Shown: positions 34,807-47,400 of the stretch, one piece after another
How the letters are laid out: the number at the start of each line of letters is the position of its first letter
Numbering within the stretch: position 1 is the first letter of the stretch
NCBI RefSeq assembly: GCF_001522545.3
Contig: NC_031769.1
Location: 14,988,256-15,052,255, forward strand
DNA: 64,000 nucleotides
Direction of reading: 5' to 3'
From: Parus major
Taxonomy: Eukaryota; Chordata; Aves; Passeriformes; Paridae
The notes under the pieces: generated by a model
Told to the model about the DNA's origin: nothing
What the model saw: the letters and a program-made list of their open reading frames with translations, nothing else
Database searches by the model: none
Program-made: the position numbers and the translations under genes

Positions 34807-37800
34807 GGGAAGCAGAAAAGAGGTGGTCCACCCTGCACCCTGTTACCCACTGACCCATGTTTTGGAGACAAGGGTAGAGGCTGACACACAAAAAAAGCAG
34901 GCAAAAAAAAAGGCAAACCTTGTCTCACTTCAGTATTTTCCTGCAACCTTGCCGCTGTCTGATGTTCAGAGCATTGGCATCCATCCTCTTCCGTGCTTGA
35001 TTTCCTCAGCTTCCTATCCAATCTTGCAATATCTCAGGAAAGGATTTTATAATTTTTACCTTCCCTAGTTTTTTCTGTCCCTGCAATTCTCCCAGGTTTT
35101 TCCTTGTGCCTGGATGGAGCTACAGAAGGAGACGTGTTCCCCTTTTAGGAAACTTTTGACATGCTGTGGGGCATTGTCCCCCCATGCTTTTCTCTGCTTG
35201 ACTGTCACCTTCTGTCCCCTCTCCCCTAAAGTCACTGGGAGAGGGACAGCCAGGACCTCAGTGCCTTTCTGAGTAGTAAAGCCCACATCACAGCTCTGTG
35301 GTATGAAGGCCAGTCCCCTCTCTCCTGCCAGCCCCTGCAGGGTTTTCCTGGGAGAGGAGGCAGGCAGAAAGCCTGGAAGGATACACGCCTTTGGTGGAGG
35401 TACAATACTTGGCATAGATGCACTGTGTACCAAAATATTCTGAAGAGAAGTGGCCTGTGCCCTAAGACAGCTGCCCTGACAGCTCTGGGCTGGCTTGGAT
35501 GTCAGATACTTTGGGAAGCCAATGGTTTTAGGATCAGGTCCTGTGCTACCCACCAGCTGGTGCTGAGTGTGGCTCCCAGCATGTCTCCTGGAGGGGCACC
35601 AGCACATGGCTGTAATGCAGAGTTGAATGACTAAAGATTATTTCCACTTTCCAAGCAATGTCAGTGTCTCCACCTCATTTCCTCTCAGGACACGAGACAG
35701 TACATCCAAAGCTGTTCCAGTGCCAACATGTGAGTCAAAGCCATCGGGTGATGCATCCACCAAGAGGAAATGGGGGTGAAGAAGCTGACCAGAGAAACAG
35801 GATGTAGTCTGTCTATTTGCCTGGTGCATTTATTCCTAATATCCACGTAAGTTTCTTTTTATTTGAAGTAAGACCTTTTCAGGCCTTTAATTAGCACTTC
35901 CCACTTTTCAGGACACTAGCTAGCAGGTGTCTCTCTGTGCCATGCTGAGCAGACTGGTGTTTCCTCACTTGAAATTCCTCATCTTCTCTAAGAAGAGGAA
36001 CACTGCAGTTTGTGCTACCCTGCCCTCCATACCCTAACACACATACCTTTGCTAGGGTGACTCTTCCATGTTCTTGCCTTGCACCTGCCCACATCCCACC
36101 AGTCTGCATGGAGCTATCTAGGTAGCAAAACAGGCAAGCTGCCTGCTTTCAGTGAGCCTGCTCCTGCCCCAGCCCAGCCATGGCAGCTGAGCTGTGTCCT
36201 GTCACTCCTTTGTGGCAGTATCCCTACAGTGACCTCCTCCCAGGGGCCAGCAGCACAGTGCCGGGCGTGCGCTCAGAAACCCCAACACAGCCCACCTGTT
36301 TCATGTCTGCTGGGTCAACAGGCAGCCACATGCACTGAAGGAGGTATGCTGCTGCCACTGATGAGCTTCACACAGTTTCTCATCCCCGGCTGCTGCCTGC
36401 AGGATTATTCACAAGCTCCACAGCTCCCAGGAGTTCACTCCTGGTGCATCGCTGACTCCCTGTGTCACACCGCTGACTGCACAGGCCTGCTGCCAGGAGC
36501 AGGAGATCTTTCTGCATTTGTCCTGCTTGGGAAAAGGTATCCCTCACTGAGAGGAAAGTTCTGGCCCTCAGGACTCCAGTCTGGGCTGGGTATTTCAGCA
36601 ATTCCCTGTCTTGTGCCTCTCCCCAGTGTGGTTCTCTGGCCTCTGAGGTGCTTTCCACAGTGAAGTTTTGGGGAGTCCCTGAGGGTTGGTGGAGATGTGT
36701 TGGGGATTAGGCCTTGCTGCAGCTTGGACAAAGAGAAAGGTCTAATGTGGAGCAAAATGAAGAGAGTACATGTGTGAGATAGAGACAAGAAATAGTTCAG
36801 AACCCTAAAAGATGAAAGAAATAATTATAATTTTGTCTAACAGTTGCATAAGACAAGCTAAAGGACTCCTTGCAGAAACTCCTTCGGCTCATCTACCCTG
36901 CCCTGCCCCCAGAGCAGGAGGGATGGCGAGCAGTGGATGAAGTACTTCAGAAATACAAGAAGACCCAAATGCCATGGCTGAGGGACTCCAGCTGTAAAAG
37001 CTGTCCTCATGGACATGAGTTACGTGGATTTCTGCTGAGACACAGGAATGCAGGAGGACCTGCACTGAGCAGGGCTGGGCACTGTGGGCACTGTGAGCAC
37101 CCCTGGGCTGGGGCAGGAGCAGCACAGGGTCCTCTCCTGCCTCTGCTGATGGGCAGTGGGGAGTGTTATGCTGGAAGGACTCAGGAGTGGCCTGTTCCAG
37201 GTCCGCTCCATGCTCCCAGCATGGTGCTGGCCACTCTAGGAGCCACATCCCTGTCTATGGCTTCATCTGTCTCATGTATCCAGGTTTTTTGGAGTCCCAG
37301 ATCCCATCTGCTCTCATCCTTCTCCTGTAAGGAGCAATGAGACCCAGGCTTTGCCTTCTCTCCCAGACTTGATGTCCCAGTGGTTTTGGTGAACTTGCAG
37401 CAGCTGGAATGAGCACACATGGTCTCCAAAATGTTAGTGCTCCCTGCCCACCTTCCTTGTGACTTGCCCACCCTGACCACCAATGTTTCTTGGACAATGT
37501 GAGCCAACATGAAGGAAGAAAGGAGGTGACTCCTCAGCAAGGGGCTGCTTACATTTTGCACCTTCTTGACAATTTTCTTGGAAACTCTCTTTCAGGTTGT
37601 TTTCTTACAGATGAAATGAACGCAGAAATGAGGTGGCAGTGAGGAAAGTTTGCTTTAAAAAACCTTTCAGACTTAGCTGAATGCAGAGAAAAGGTTTTTT
37701 TCCCTGTTTTATTTTTCAAGTGCCTTTCTGTACTCTGGAAAATCTAGGCTAGTTTTATTTTCAACCCTTATGGTCTGGGGATTTCCTGAGAGCTCAAAGG

Positions 37801-38348
37801 AGGAAGGCAGCCAGATCCTAAAAAGGACATAGGAACCAATGTCCAGCACCTGACCAGCTGATGCCAGCCCTTGATCATGTCTAAAGGCTGTCTATTTTTT
37901 CTTTATGCCCAGACTTCCCTAGAAACTGGAGGAAATCTAGAACTACAGAGAAACTAAGAGGATGTAGTAAAAATACTGTCAGGGAAAATGTCTCTGCAGT
38001 AGTGCTGGTTTTGTGCAACACCCCCAGCCCTGCTGCATCACACAGCAGCCTTTGCACAAAAGAGGAAGAGTTCCCACTCGGGGGTTCTTTCTTCACTTCA
38101 TTTAACCCATACTTTGCTGTTTGTTTTAATATCCTTTGATCTTACATGCCTCATGACCACTCTCACTTTCCTTTTGCTCTTTGAGGTGCCCAAGGCATGA
38201 ACTCATCTGCTCTGAGCATTTTCCTTGCCCCTGTATGTTCCCCCTTACACCTGAAACTCTCACTCAGCTACCAACTCATCCCATTAGGGTTGGAATCTTT
38301 CCACACCTTCTTATTTCTCTCAAGAAGGGCTTCTCTGAACAGCATCTG
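34807..38348. other. Intergenic region with weak coding-like stretches only
   Basis: Contains a 180-codon minus-strand open frame (35065-35607) and a plus-strand stretch after a good acceptor at 36842 (LRLIYPALPPEQEGWRAVDE), neither recognised. No named repeat. Treated as noncoding. Confidence 0.45.
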
Positions 38349-38454
38349 CACGTTCTGCTTGCTGGAGGTTGGACAGTATATATATATTACATATAGCCTG
38401 TCACGTTCTGCTTGCTGGAGGTTGGACAGTATATATATATTACATATAGCCTGT
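38349..38454. repeat. Perfect 53-bp tandem duplication
   Basis: 38349-38401 and 38402-38454 are identical. Each unit begins CACGTTCTGCTTGCTGGAGG, contains a TATATATATATTACATATA core and ends CCTGT. The absence of any mismatch means the duplication is young or is an assembly artefact. Confidence 0.9.
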
Positions 38455-39085
38455 AAGCTTGTCATCACTTACACCTGGAAAGGGAATTGCCCTGACAGCC
38501 CACAGCTGGTTTTCTGCTGCTCTGACTACCCAGGCCTCTGTGTTTTTTTCTCTTCATGATCTGTGAGCATCTGTCATGAAACCAAAAAGACACCTCTTGG
38601 GCATACAACAGCTTCCCCCTAAAGAAGGGGTGAAATGTGTGGGCCATGTCTGCTTCTACAGCAGGGATGGATGTCACACGCTGGCCCTGCACCTTGGCAC
38701 ATCCAGTACACAAGGGAAAAAAACCTGCTGGTCTCCAAAATAGTCATTGTTGCCCCTTCTTGGGAGAGTACCATCACAAAGCAAATTTTAACCTTAAGAA
38801 ATTTACTACAGATTCCTTACACTGCCCTGCTAGAACTTTTTCATGACCAGTGCAACAAATTGATTTTTATACCCATCAAAATAACTTGCTTTCCAATTCC
38901 CAAAGTGAGGAAATCTTTCCATCCCTTCCCCTCTACTATTCTCTTCCCTGCTCAATATTGACCCTACAACTTCAAAGTCCGATTTCTGCTGCTGTTATCT
39001 CTGTACGAGCTGATTTCATGCCTTTCACTGGAAGATTGATATACTCCTCTGTTTTATTACCTGACTGCATTTATGCAATCATGAC
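38455..39085. other. Intergenic region
   Basis: No gene or repeat recognised between the tandem duplication and the pentanucleotide satellite. Confidence 0.6.
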
Positions 39086-39177
39086 CTTTCCTTTCCTTTC
39101 CTTTCCTTTCCTTTCCTTTCCTTTCCTTTCCTTTCCTTTCCTTTCCTTTCCTTTCCTTTCCTTTCCTTTCCTTTCCT
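39086..39177. repeat. (CTTTC)n / (GAAAG)n pentanucleotide satellite
   Basis: About 18 perfect copies of the CTTTC unit, running directly into an assembly gap. The first bases after the gap (CTTTC at 39723) fit continuation of the same array. The long open frames predicted across it on both strands are artefacts of the repeat and the Ns. Confidence 0.95.
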
Positions 39178-39722
39178 NNNNNNNNNNNNNNNNNNNNNNN
39201 NNNNNNNNNNNNNNNNNNNNNNNNNNNNNNNNNNNNNNNNNNNNNNNNNNNNNNNNNNNNNNNNNNNNNNNNNNNNNNNNNNNNNNNNNNNNNNNNNNNN
39301 NNNNNNNNNNNNNNNNNNNNNNNNNNNNNNNNNNNNNNNNNNNNNNNNNNNNNNNNNNNNNNNNNNNNNNNNNNNNNNNNNNNNNNNNNNNNNNNNNNNN
39401 NNNNNNNNNNNNNNNNNNNNNNNNNNNNNNNNNNNNNNNNNNNNNNNNNNNNNNNNNNNNNNNNNNNNNNNNNNNNNNNNNNNNNNNNNNNNNNNNNNNN
39501 NNNNNNNNNNNNNNNNNNNNNNNNNNNNNNNNNNNNNNNNNNNNNNNNNNNNNNNNNNNNNNNNNNNNNNNNNNNNNNNNNNNNNNNNNNNNNNNNNNNN
39601 NNNNNNNNNNNNNNNNNNNNNNNNNNNNNNNNNNNNNNNNNNNNNNNNNNNNNNNNNNNNNNNNNNNNNNNNNNNNNNNNNNNNNNNNNNNNNNNNNNNN
39701 NNNNNNNNNNNNNNNNNNNNNN
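39178..39722. other. Assembly gap (545 N)
   Basis: Unknown bases. The size is not a round default, so it may be an estimated gap length. The flanks suggest it is filled by the same satellite. Confidence 0.97.
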
Positions 39723-42700
39723 CTTTCATCACCGTATTTCTTAATGGCAGCAGGCACAATTCTCTCATTTACTGTAACATTTCCCTAATAGCTGTCCTTA
39801 TCAGCATGACTACTTCCTTTTTCCTTCATACACATTCTCTTGCCTTCTAGACTTGTATATCCTATTCCTCTATCTTACTATTTTCTTCCTGTCTAATAAG
39901 AGTAGGAACAGCAAATTAAGTTTGTCAACAATTGAAACTTGGAGCTGAATGGAAAGTTCTTCTGATATGTCAGAGACTGCAAGAGTAATTCCTAGCCCAG
40001 ATCTAAGTTCCAAAGTGGGTTATTTTTTTTTTAAACTTGAGGTATCAACTAGGATCAGCTAGGACAGATCCAGCCCCTAAAGCTTAGTCTTTCAGCTACA
40101 CAGATTCACGTTGTGAATGTCTTTTAAGTTCTCACATTGCCAAAATGTCATTACAGCATGAAATATTGAAATAGCTCCTTGTTTTCACTTTGCAGTCAGG
40201 CTTCACTCTCCTTTCTGTGGCCAGAAAACTCCACTGGACATCACCTAAACTTTGCTGTGAGTCTGCTGTAGTTGTGCTGACCTACTCCAGCAGGAAGAGT
40301 CATTTGTTTTAACAAAGAAAATCTGCAGGCTTTCACTGCTCTCAGATGATCTTTGCACTTTCAAATCTTCTCTTGGTGTCATTCCTCTTGCCAAATGTGT
40401 TTGTACAGAAACTTGTCATCCTCCCTTACAAGAAGTGTACAGACAGATAAATGGGTCTGGATATCATGCCTCCATCCTGACCAGTTGTTATTTTGGGAAT
40501 TCTTTTCCCTGAAACCTCTTTTTCATCTTTGCTTTTTGGGCCCAGGCCATCTTCACTACATGGCAGCATTTTACACAGGGCTGACTGAGAACAAGAGCAA
40601 AAATCAGAGCCTTTCTGCTGGATCTATTCAGACATTTCTTAGAATATTTGAATGACTGGAGTTACCAGAGGCTGTCTCAGGACTTGGTCCCCCCATACAT
40701 CTTTGGTCTGTAGTAGGAGGACAGCTGGGAGAACAGCTGGGAGAACAGCTGGGAGAACTGCTGAGGCACAGCTGTCCTCTAGATAAGGCACTTCAGCATT
40801 GTTTTCATCTCTGTCACCATATCTCTGGCTGGCTATCACAAACCTGTATAAAAGAGTGACTCGTTACTCAGCTCTTACTTTGGCAAAATTTAAATTGTAC
40901 AGTTCTTTTGAGACCTTCAGACAGAAATTCTGACTGAAGAGCAGAATATTATTATTCAAAAACACCTTCTGCTAGGCAAAACTGGGACTGAGCTGTGGAT
41001 GCTGATACAGAGCAGGTATTTGAGAGGGAGGAGAATTAGTGTCTAGTTCACAGGATAGGCAGTTTGATTTGCCTTCAGCTAAGCACAAACCAAATTATCT
41101 CATGGTGCCCCTGTTTTGTTTCTAAAACCTCCTGACTTTGCTTGAACCTAAAATACCCTGAGAAAAGCTTTTCTTTCTGTTTTTCACTTCTGCTTTCAGT
41201 GGCAACTGGAAACCAGAAGCTTCAGCACATACGAAAATGGTAGTGACGGAAGAAAGAGAATTACGTTCACTCCCTTGGACTACCAATGGAAAAAAAAGCC
41301 AAACCTAAAACTTTCTGGATTGGCCTGAGCTTTCAGTGGAGCCTGAAGGGAGGAGGCTGGTGTCACTGCAGTTGTTTCTGCCAGTGTATGGGGTGAGAGA
41401 CAGGTTATTTGCCTCTAGTCTGGCTGGGGAGTGCCCACCTAGATGCAGGGGTTACCTGAGTGATTGACATTGACTGTGAATGGCAAAAACACAGCTTTGG
41501 AGCTTGAGAGAGTTTCCTTTTCCCTTTTTCCCAGGTACACATGTCATTCAGGGAGGAATTCTCAGGATCTTGCCTTGGCACCAGGCAGGGGGCATTTGAT
41601 CCCAAGCCCCTGGTTTTGGCAAAACACTGTTTGTTAGGTCAGCCTGAGTCCTGGGGTTTGTGAGCAGTTTCCACTGGTACAAAAAGCAGGTGATGCAATT
41701 CCAACTTCCCTCAGACAATGTTCCAGAACCATAGGTAGCATCTATCAGCACCCTTGGTCCTGGCAGGAGCCCATCCCAGACAGTGGATGAGTTTTTAGTG
41801 CACCAGACTCTGCCTTTTGAGGTAACACTCTGCCCTTGCACCCACACCAGGTGTGCTCTGAAGGTTTTGCCCTCTGTCTCCTCAGTGCTCCCCACCGAGG
41901 CCCCTCTGCTGTACCCTCTCACCACTGGGCTGTGCCTCTTCTCACTCCCCTCTCAGCTGTGTTCCAGCTCCCATTACCAGTTTGAGGAGCAGGTCAGGAA
42001 GGACACAACCCTGTTACATTCTCTTTTCATAAACCACCCCAGAAACACAGAAACGTGCTTTTAATGGCTTCTCTGATGTTCCAGGATTTCCAACACTTGA
42101 CCATGTCACAGTTTGATGCTTGGTGGGAGTACTAACACACCTGGACTACCACAAGAGGTGAGAAACAGTACCAGAAAACCCCATAAATTTCTCTAAAACA
42201 GTCCAACAACATGTTTTCTAAAAAATCTACCTGGCTTATGAGCAGTGACTAAGGGCGAGGAAGTATGTGGTTTGGGTTTCCACTTCTGGGGAAAAACAGA
42301 GCAACTATTTGGGCTGTCACCTGTGAGCACCATCCTGATAAAATAAAACCATGCTGATACCAGCCTGCAAATAAGGGCACATGCCAGGCTGTCTGCCCCA
42401 GCACAGCAGATGCTCCCTGATGCATTCCCCAGGGCCCTGCAGGGCAGTGCCCTGCCTACTGGGCCTTGCAGTGGTTGAGTCACTTCTGAAAGGCAATTAC
42501 CTTCTTTGTTCTCAGTGCCACCAAAGGACTCTTTCTGCTGAAAATGACCCAGCCATGGCTGAAAGGGTGGTTCAGCAGCTGGTGCTACTCCCTCCCCTGC
42601 AGCAGACTCTCAGGATGCTGTCAGTCACTTCTGCTCCCAATACTTTGGTATCCATCTGCACTGTCATGCTCATAAAGCCATTGAGAAGATAAAAAGTTGG

Positions 42701-43680
42701 AAGTCTATGCAGATACACTCTCTGGCTGAGACTTGGCATTTACTGTCATCTAGACAGTCTATGGTCTCTTCTTTCTATCTAGCTCACTGAGTCACTCTAG
42801 AACCCTAATTTCATCCAGACCCTCCTGTGTGATGTGCGGATTCAGGGTATATAAAACAGACAGGGCACTTAGAAGGTAGCACAGGAATATTAAGCCCCTG
42901 GGAAATTGCTTTTGTCCTTGTTTTCACCCTGGCACTGAAAGGACCCATTTCCACTCTGCAGAGGCCCCCAGACCCTGCCTGTCCCTACATTCCACCTTGA
43001 CTCCCAGGAAGACACAATCTGCTCTTAAGGGGGTCAGTTGTTTCCTGAGTTTCCTAGGGAGATCTGGAGCAAGGGAACATATAAAGGCTGTCAAAATATG
43101 TCCCTGCAGGTCTGTGAATGTCATGTTGAAGGTGGACTATGGAGACTAGAGGAGCAGGGCTCAAGTTCCAGTGCCCCAGCAAGTCCTGCTGTCCCTGCTG
43201 TGGGGCAGTGACCAGTCCTCTCTTACAGATGCCACTTCTGCTCCCATACCAGAGCAAAGCTAACAGCAATAATTTAACAACTTCAGTAATATTCCAAAGC
43301 TGTTTCAAAAATTAACCTTTTCCTGACTTTACAGTTTTGCCTCATGGGCCAGAATTTGCAACAATTTGCTCCACCCATTTTTTTTAAAATTCAGTTGGAA
43401 TCGAAACTCTGTGCAGGTAGTCTGACAGCAATGAATCACAGGGTTTATTTATACAGAAAAGCAAATTAATCATGTTTACTGCATATAATAAGAAGATACA
43501 CTTCCCCACAGCTTCCTCAGAGAGTAGTTTAACACCCAGAATGGCAAGAGACATCCCTGAACATGACTTTTATTTTTTATATACAGTTAAATTGAATTTT
43601 TCTTGTCTTCTCCACTTTTGACCTATTTTTAATTTTTCTTTTCTTTTCCTTTTTTTTTCTCCTCGCCCTTTTTGCAGGGA
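39723..43680. other. Intergenic region
   Basis: Apart from the 12-bp minisatellite near 40721, nothing was recognised. Open frames on either strand (for example near 41550-41925) carry no known domain. Confidence 0.55.
40721..40756. repeat. 12-bp tandem repeat, three copies
   Basis: ACAGCTGGGAGA repeated exactly three times, with a partial fourth (ACTGCT). Each unit carries a CAGCTG E-box. Confidence 0.9.
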
Positions 43681-44079
43681 GTTAAATTAAGCCTAAGCCT
43701 GAGTGCAGAGTGTTGGTGCCCCAGGCCAGAGCTGCAGGACAGCTGCCTGGTGAGAAGGCAGCAGCCTAGGAGTGAGCCCCACGAGTGACATTCCCCAGAG
43801 ATGCGGCAAACGCCACTCTGTCTGGGCAGCTCAGCATTGTCATCCTGTCCCGATGACCAAACTCGGGTTACTCAGCCAAGCTGAGGAGCAGCAGCAGCAG
43901 CTGTGCTGGGACGTGGTTACCTTGCATTGCCTGGCTGCACAGAGGCCCTGGGCTGCCTGTGTCCAGCCCAGGTGCTGGATCCGTGCCTTGGAGCACAGGT
44001 ACAGCACAAGGGGAGTACGGGCTGCCTGGGAAGGGAAGGAGAGGAAAGGGCCGATTGATGGCCAGAGACCCCTCGGCAG

Positions 44080-44440
44080 CCCCGGCTGCAGGTCCTGCCC
44101 CTTTAGGTTGGCCTACAGCCTGAACCTCAGCCTTGGACAAGCCCTCAGGAGACTCCGGCTCGGTTTTAAACCTTCTCTCGCCATCTAGCGATGTCCTTGC
44201 CAGAGCCACGTCCGGGCTCGGCCGGCAGCAGCGAGCTCCCCGCGTTCCCCTGGGAATGCTGCGGCTCCAAACCCCGTCTGAGCCCGCACAGGTGGAAGGG
44301 ACGACACGGGGGGACGTGCTGGCCCCGGGCAGCTGCAGCTGACACTTTGTGATGCTCTGTTCCACCCGCAGCCATCGGCTGAGCTGTGCCTGGGGCAGCC
44401 CCGGGACGCGAATCACAGCTCCCCTGCCAGGGGGTGCCGA
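44080..44440. other. Intergenic CpG-rich patch
   Basis: CpG dinucleotides are dense here (for example CCACGTCCGGGCTCGGCCGG) compared with the CpG-poor surroundings. There is no matching gene start on either strand that I recognise. Overlapping open frames (43868-44416 and 44166-44693 minus) reflect composition. It could be a promoter of an unannotated transcript, an enhancer, or a remnant of a GC-rich repeat. Confidence 0.5.
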
Positions 44441-47400
44441 GGGCTCGGTTTAAACCCCAAGAGCAGCATGGTCTCCTTTGTGTTTCAGGGATTAAATTAG
44501 GAATATAAATATCCCGGCAATTTGGTGTTACAAGCATTTTATCTGAATTGCTGCCACAAAATATAGAACAAACTTCTGATGCAAGAATTAATGTGACTGA
44601 AAGAGGAAAAATGAACCACAAAGCACATAAATATCCTCCATGCAAAAATAAACTCTTTAAGCTGTTAATTAGAAAATGGCAAACACTTCTCAACTCGCCA
44701 GTGATGTAAATTTAATTCACTACAATTGAACTTTATTAAACAGAAAACTCTTAAGAGATGACCCAAGATACTTGTGCAGTAGGAGCAGGAGGATCTAGTT
44801 TCACAAAATGAAAAAAAAATAAAACCACAAAAACTTCAAAAAAAGCATCATTGTTATGTCCTTCCATGCTGCCTCACCTGCTGCAGTTCACACAGGTGGA
44901 ATCAAGTGAGCTCACCCCTGCTACGGAGCTTGAACGAGGAGCTCTTGGCCCTGCTCTTGGCGCTTGTCCCCACCCCCATGCAGAGTGTGTCTCGCTCCTG
45001 CCTGGGACCAGATTGATTTTAAAATGCCATCACAATAAAACTGAATGAATATAAAAGTGAACAGGCAAGGATAGGGAACTGGAGAGCTTTCTGCTGCACT
45101 GCTGCTGAGCTTCCAATCCGAGCCCTGCAGGCTCAGTGTGCTGTGGATGGACACCCTGAAAACTGTGGCTTGCTTTCCATCACATTTTGGAACCCAATTC
45201 CATTTCCTTTTGAGTCCCCTCTTCTTCCATTCCAGTCTCTTCTTTCATCTACTTCCCCATGGGGTACCCAAGTGCATCTCTGAGCTCTCACTGGTGCTGG
45301 TGGCTGGTTGGCACTGAGAGGTTTCCAGGCACAGCCCCGATGCTGATTCACCACACTGCTGTGCAAATCCGGCACTTTCTACTCTCTGCGCCTCTGCTGA
45401 TACACAGCATTTCTACTTCTCCCTTGAGCTCTTGGTCTCACTTTCCTCCAAATGACTTTTTCCCTATAATAGCACCACCCAGAGTTCCACCAGGAGTGAC
45501 TCAGCCCCAGTTGGTTCTCTCTGTACAGCACAAGAGGAAGCAGATATTTGCTCCTGTAGGCTGAGATCAGACTGGCCATAGCACGTTTCTGGTGCCTGGG
45601 GTCAACACTGGAAAGAACAATGACAGAACCACAATTTATAACCAAATGGAAAGTAGTTGGGGAAGTAGGGCAGGGAGAAGGTTTCTTGGAGACTTGGGAA
45701 AATTCTCAACTTTTAAGTTGAGACATACCTGGAATTTCTAGTGAGATCATTCAGGGTAGAGTGGATCACTCAGGGACAAAGCCACAAAAGCTGGCATAAA
45801 AATAAATAAACTGCAGGAAGTGGCCTTTGAAAATAAGGAGAGCTACACAGAGATACAGAATTGTGAAAAATTTCATTTTCTGCTCCCAGTGACACGTTTA
45901 AATTTATGCTTTCATCTTAGTCAAAACTATGAAACGAGGTCTTTGAGATTATTCTTAGCTTGTGTCATCACTTAAAAGTAGTATTTAAGAAAGGTGGTCA
46001 TGGCCAAAAAATCCCCAATAGGTGCAGAGGCTTTCCAGTGCTTTCTAAGCCAGCAGTGCAGAAAGAATGTAAAAAGGTAGCTTCAACCCCCAAACCTCAA
46101 CCCATTTATCACTGAAATATCTCAAAACACAAATGTTCATTATTGCTGTTTTGCCCAAAGAGGTCAAAAGCTTGAATGTGGTGTGTTCATTCTGAAAGAC
46201 AAAGGAGAAAACCTACAGACTGAATATTATACAGGATCCCACCTTCAACATTTGGCAAATAACCTCAAGGTATGAGAAAATATCTTTCCCTTGCCAATTC
46301 CAGCTGTTTCTGAAGACACTGTGATCAGAAAAAAAAAAATTATTCCAGTCCTTCTTGAGTATTGATCTAATTATTGTTGGTAGAACCACTAGGATGTCCC
46401 TGGATCTTCCTCGCGTGGCAATGAAAAATAATCAAATTACTCCTGCCTGCAGAAGGCCTGAGCTGTGCTGGCATCTCACAGGCTGGCAGTACTTTCTTGC
46501 ACTGTGATATAATGGGCTTTTTGACCATATGCCCTAGGAGAGGACTGAAAGGACAAAAAACAGCACAGGAAGCTATTCTGACCTCTCTACTAGTGGCCCA
46601 CACCGTGTCAGACGTGCACCTGCCCTGTAGCAGGTCCTTGACATTCCCTGTGGGCCACTCACTCCATGTGTGGGTGGTGGGAAGGAGGGAAGCACCCAGG
46701 GACACTTCCTGGAGGCCCACCTCAAAACCCTGCTGCAGACAAGTGGCCCTTCCCAGACAGACAACAGGAGAAAAAATGCTGTGTCATTTTGGATTTCCGA
46801 GTTTTCAAAGACGTCTCCAACATTTGTTGAGGACTTGTTCTCAAGCTGAAAATGTGTTATGAAGGAGAAGTGCTGTACAGTGGGTTTTGAGCAAAGATGA
46901 AGATATTCCACACTTACAGGTTGAATTTGCTGAACAGTGTCCTGTAACAAAAGCATGCCAGTAAGGGTAAATTAAGTCAACACGTGTGCTTACACTTATA
47001 TAGAAGGATGGTATTTCCAGAAGGAATCAGAACTTATCCAGGTGTTTTTATCACTACCCAACCATATAAACATCACCTTGCTTGCACAGCCAGATACAGC
47101 CTGCACAACGCTGTTAACCTGTTGACATATTAAAGAGGAACTGTGGATTTCCCACAAGTTCATATCACTTCCTTGACAACAATGCAAGGACTTAAACACA
47201 TGTGCAACATATCCTGCTGCCTCCCTCCTTCCTCTGCAGACAGGATCAGGAAGGCTGAGCAGAGCTGTTTTCTGCAAACAACTTCGCTTTGTTGTTGGCA
47301 AAGGATTCCTGTCCCAGGTGAAGTCATACGGCAAGAAAAAGATCAGCTATTTTCTCTCAAAATTTTAATTAATTTATAAAAAGCTGGCCAGTAAGTTCCT

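Noticed and set aside
34930..35021. A CQC motif in a minus-strand frame that suggested a CXC chemokine
   Set aside because: The downstream sequence lacks the remaining cysteines and the chemokine core. The donor phase does not match the next acceptor.
35065..35607. 180-codon minus-strand open frame
   Set aside because: No domain recognised and no splice sites that join it in phase to the neighbouring candidate exon. Kept only as context.
38850..39788. Very long open frames on both strands across the satellite and gap
   Set aside because: They consist of the CTTTC repeat read as FLSFP or GKERK and of unknown bases. Not genes.
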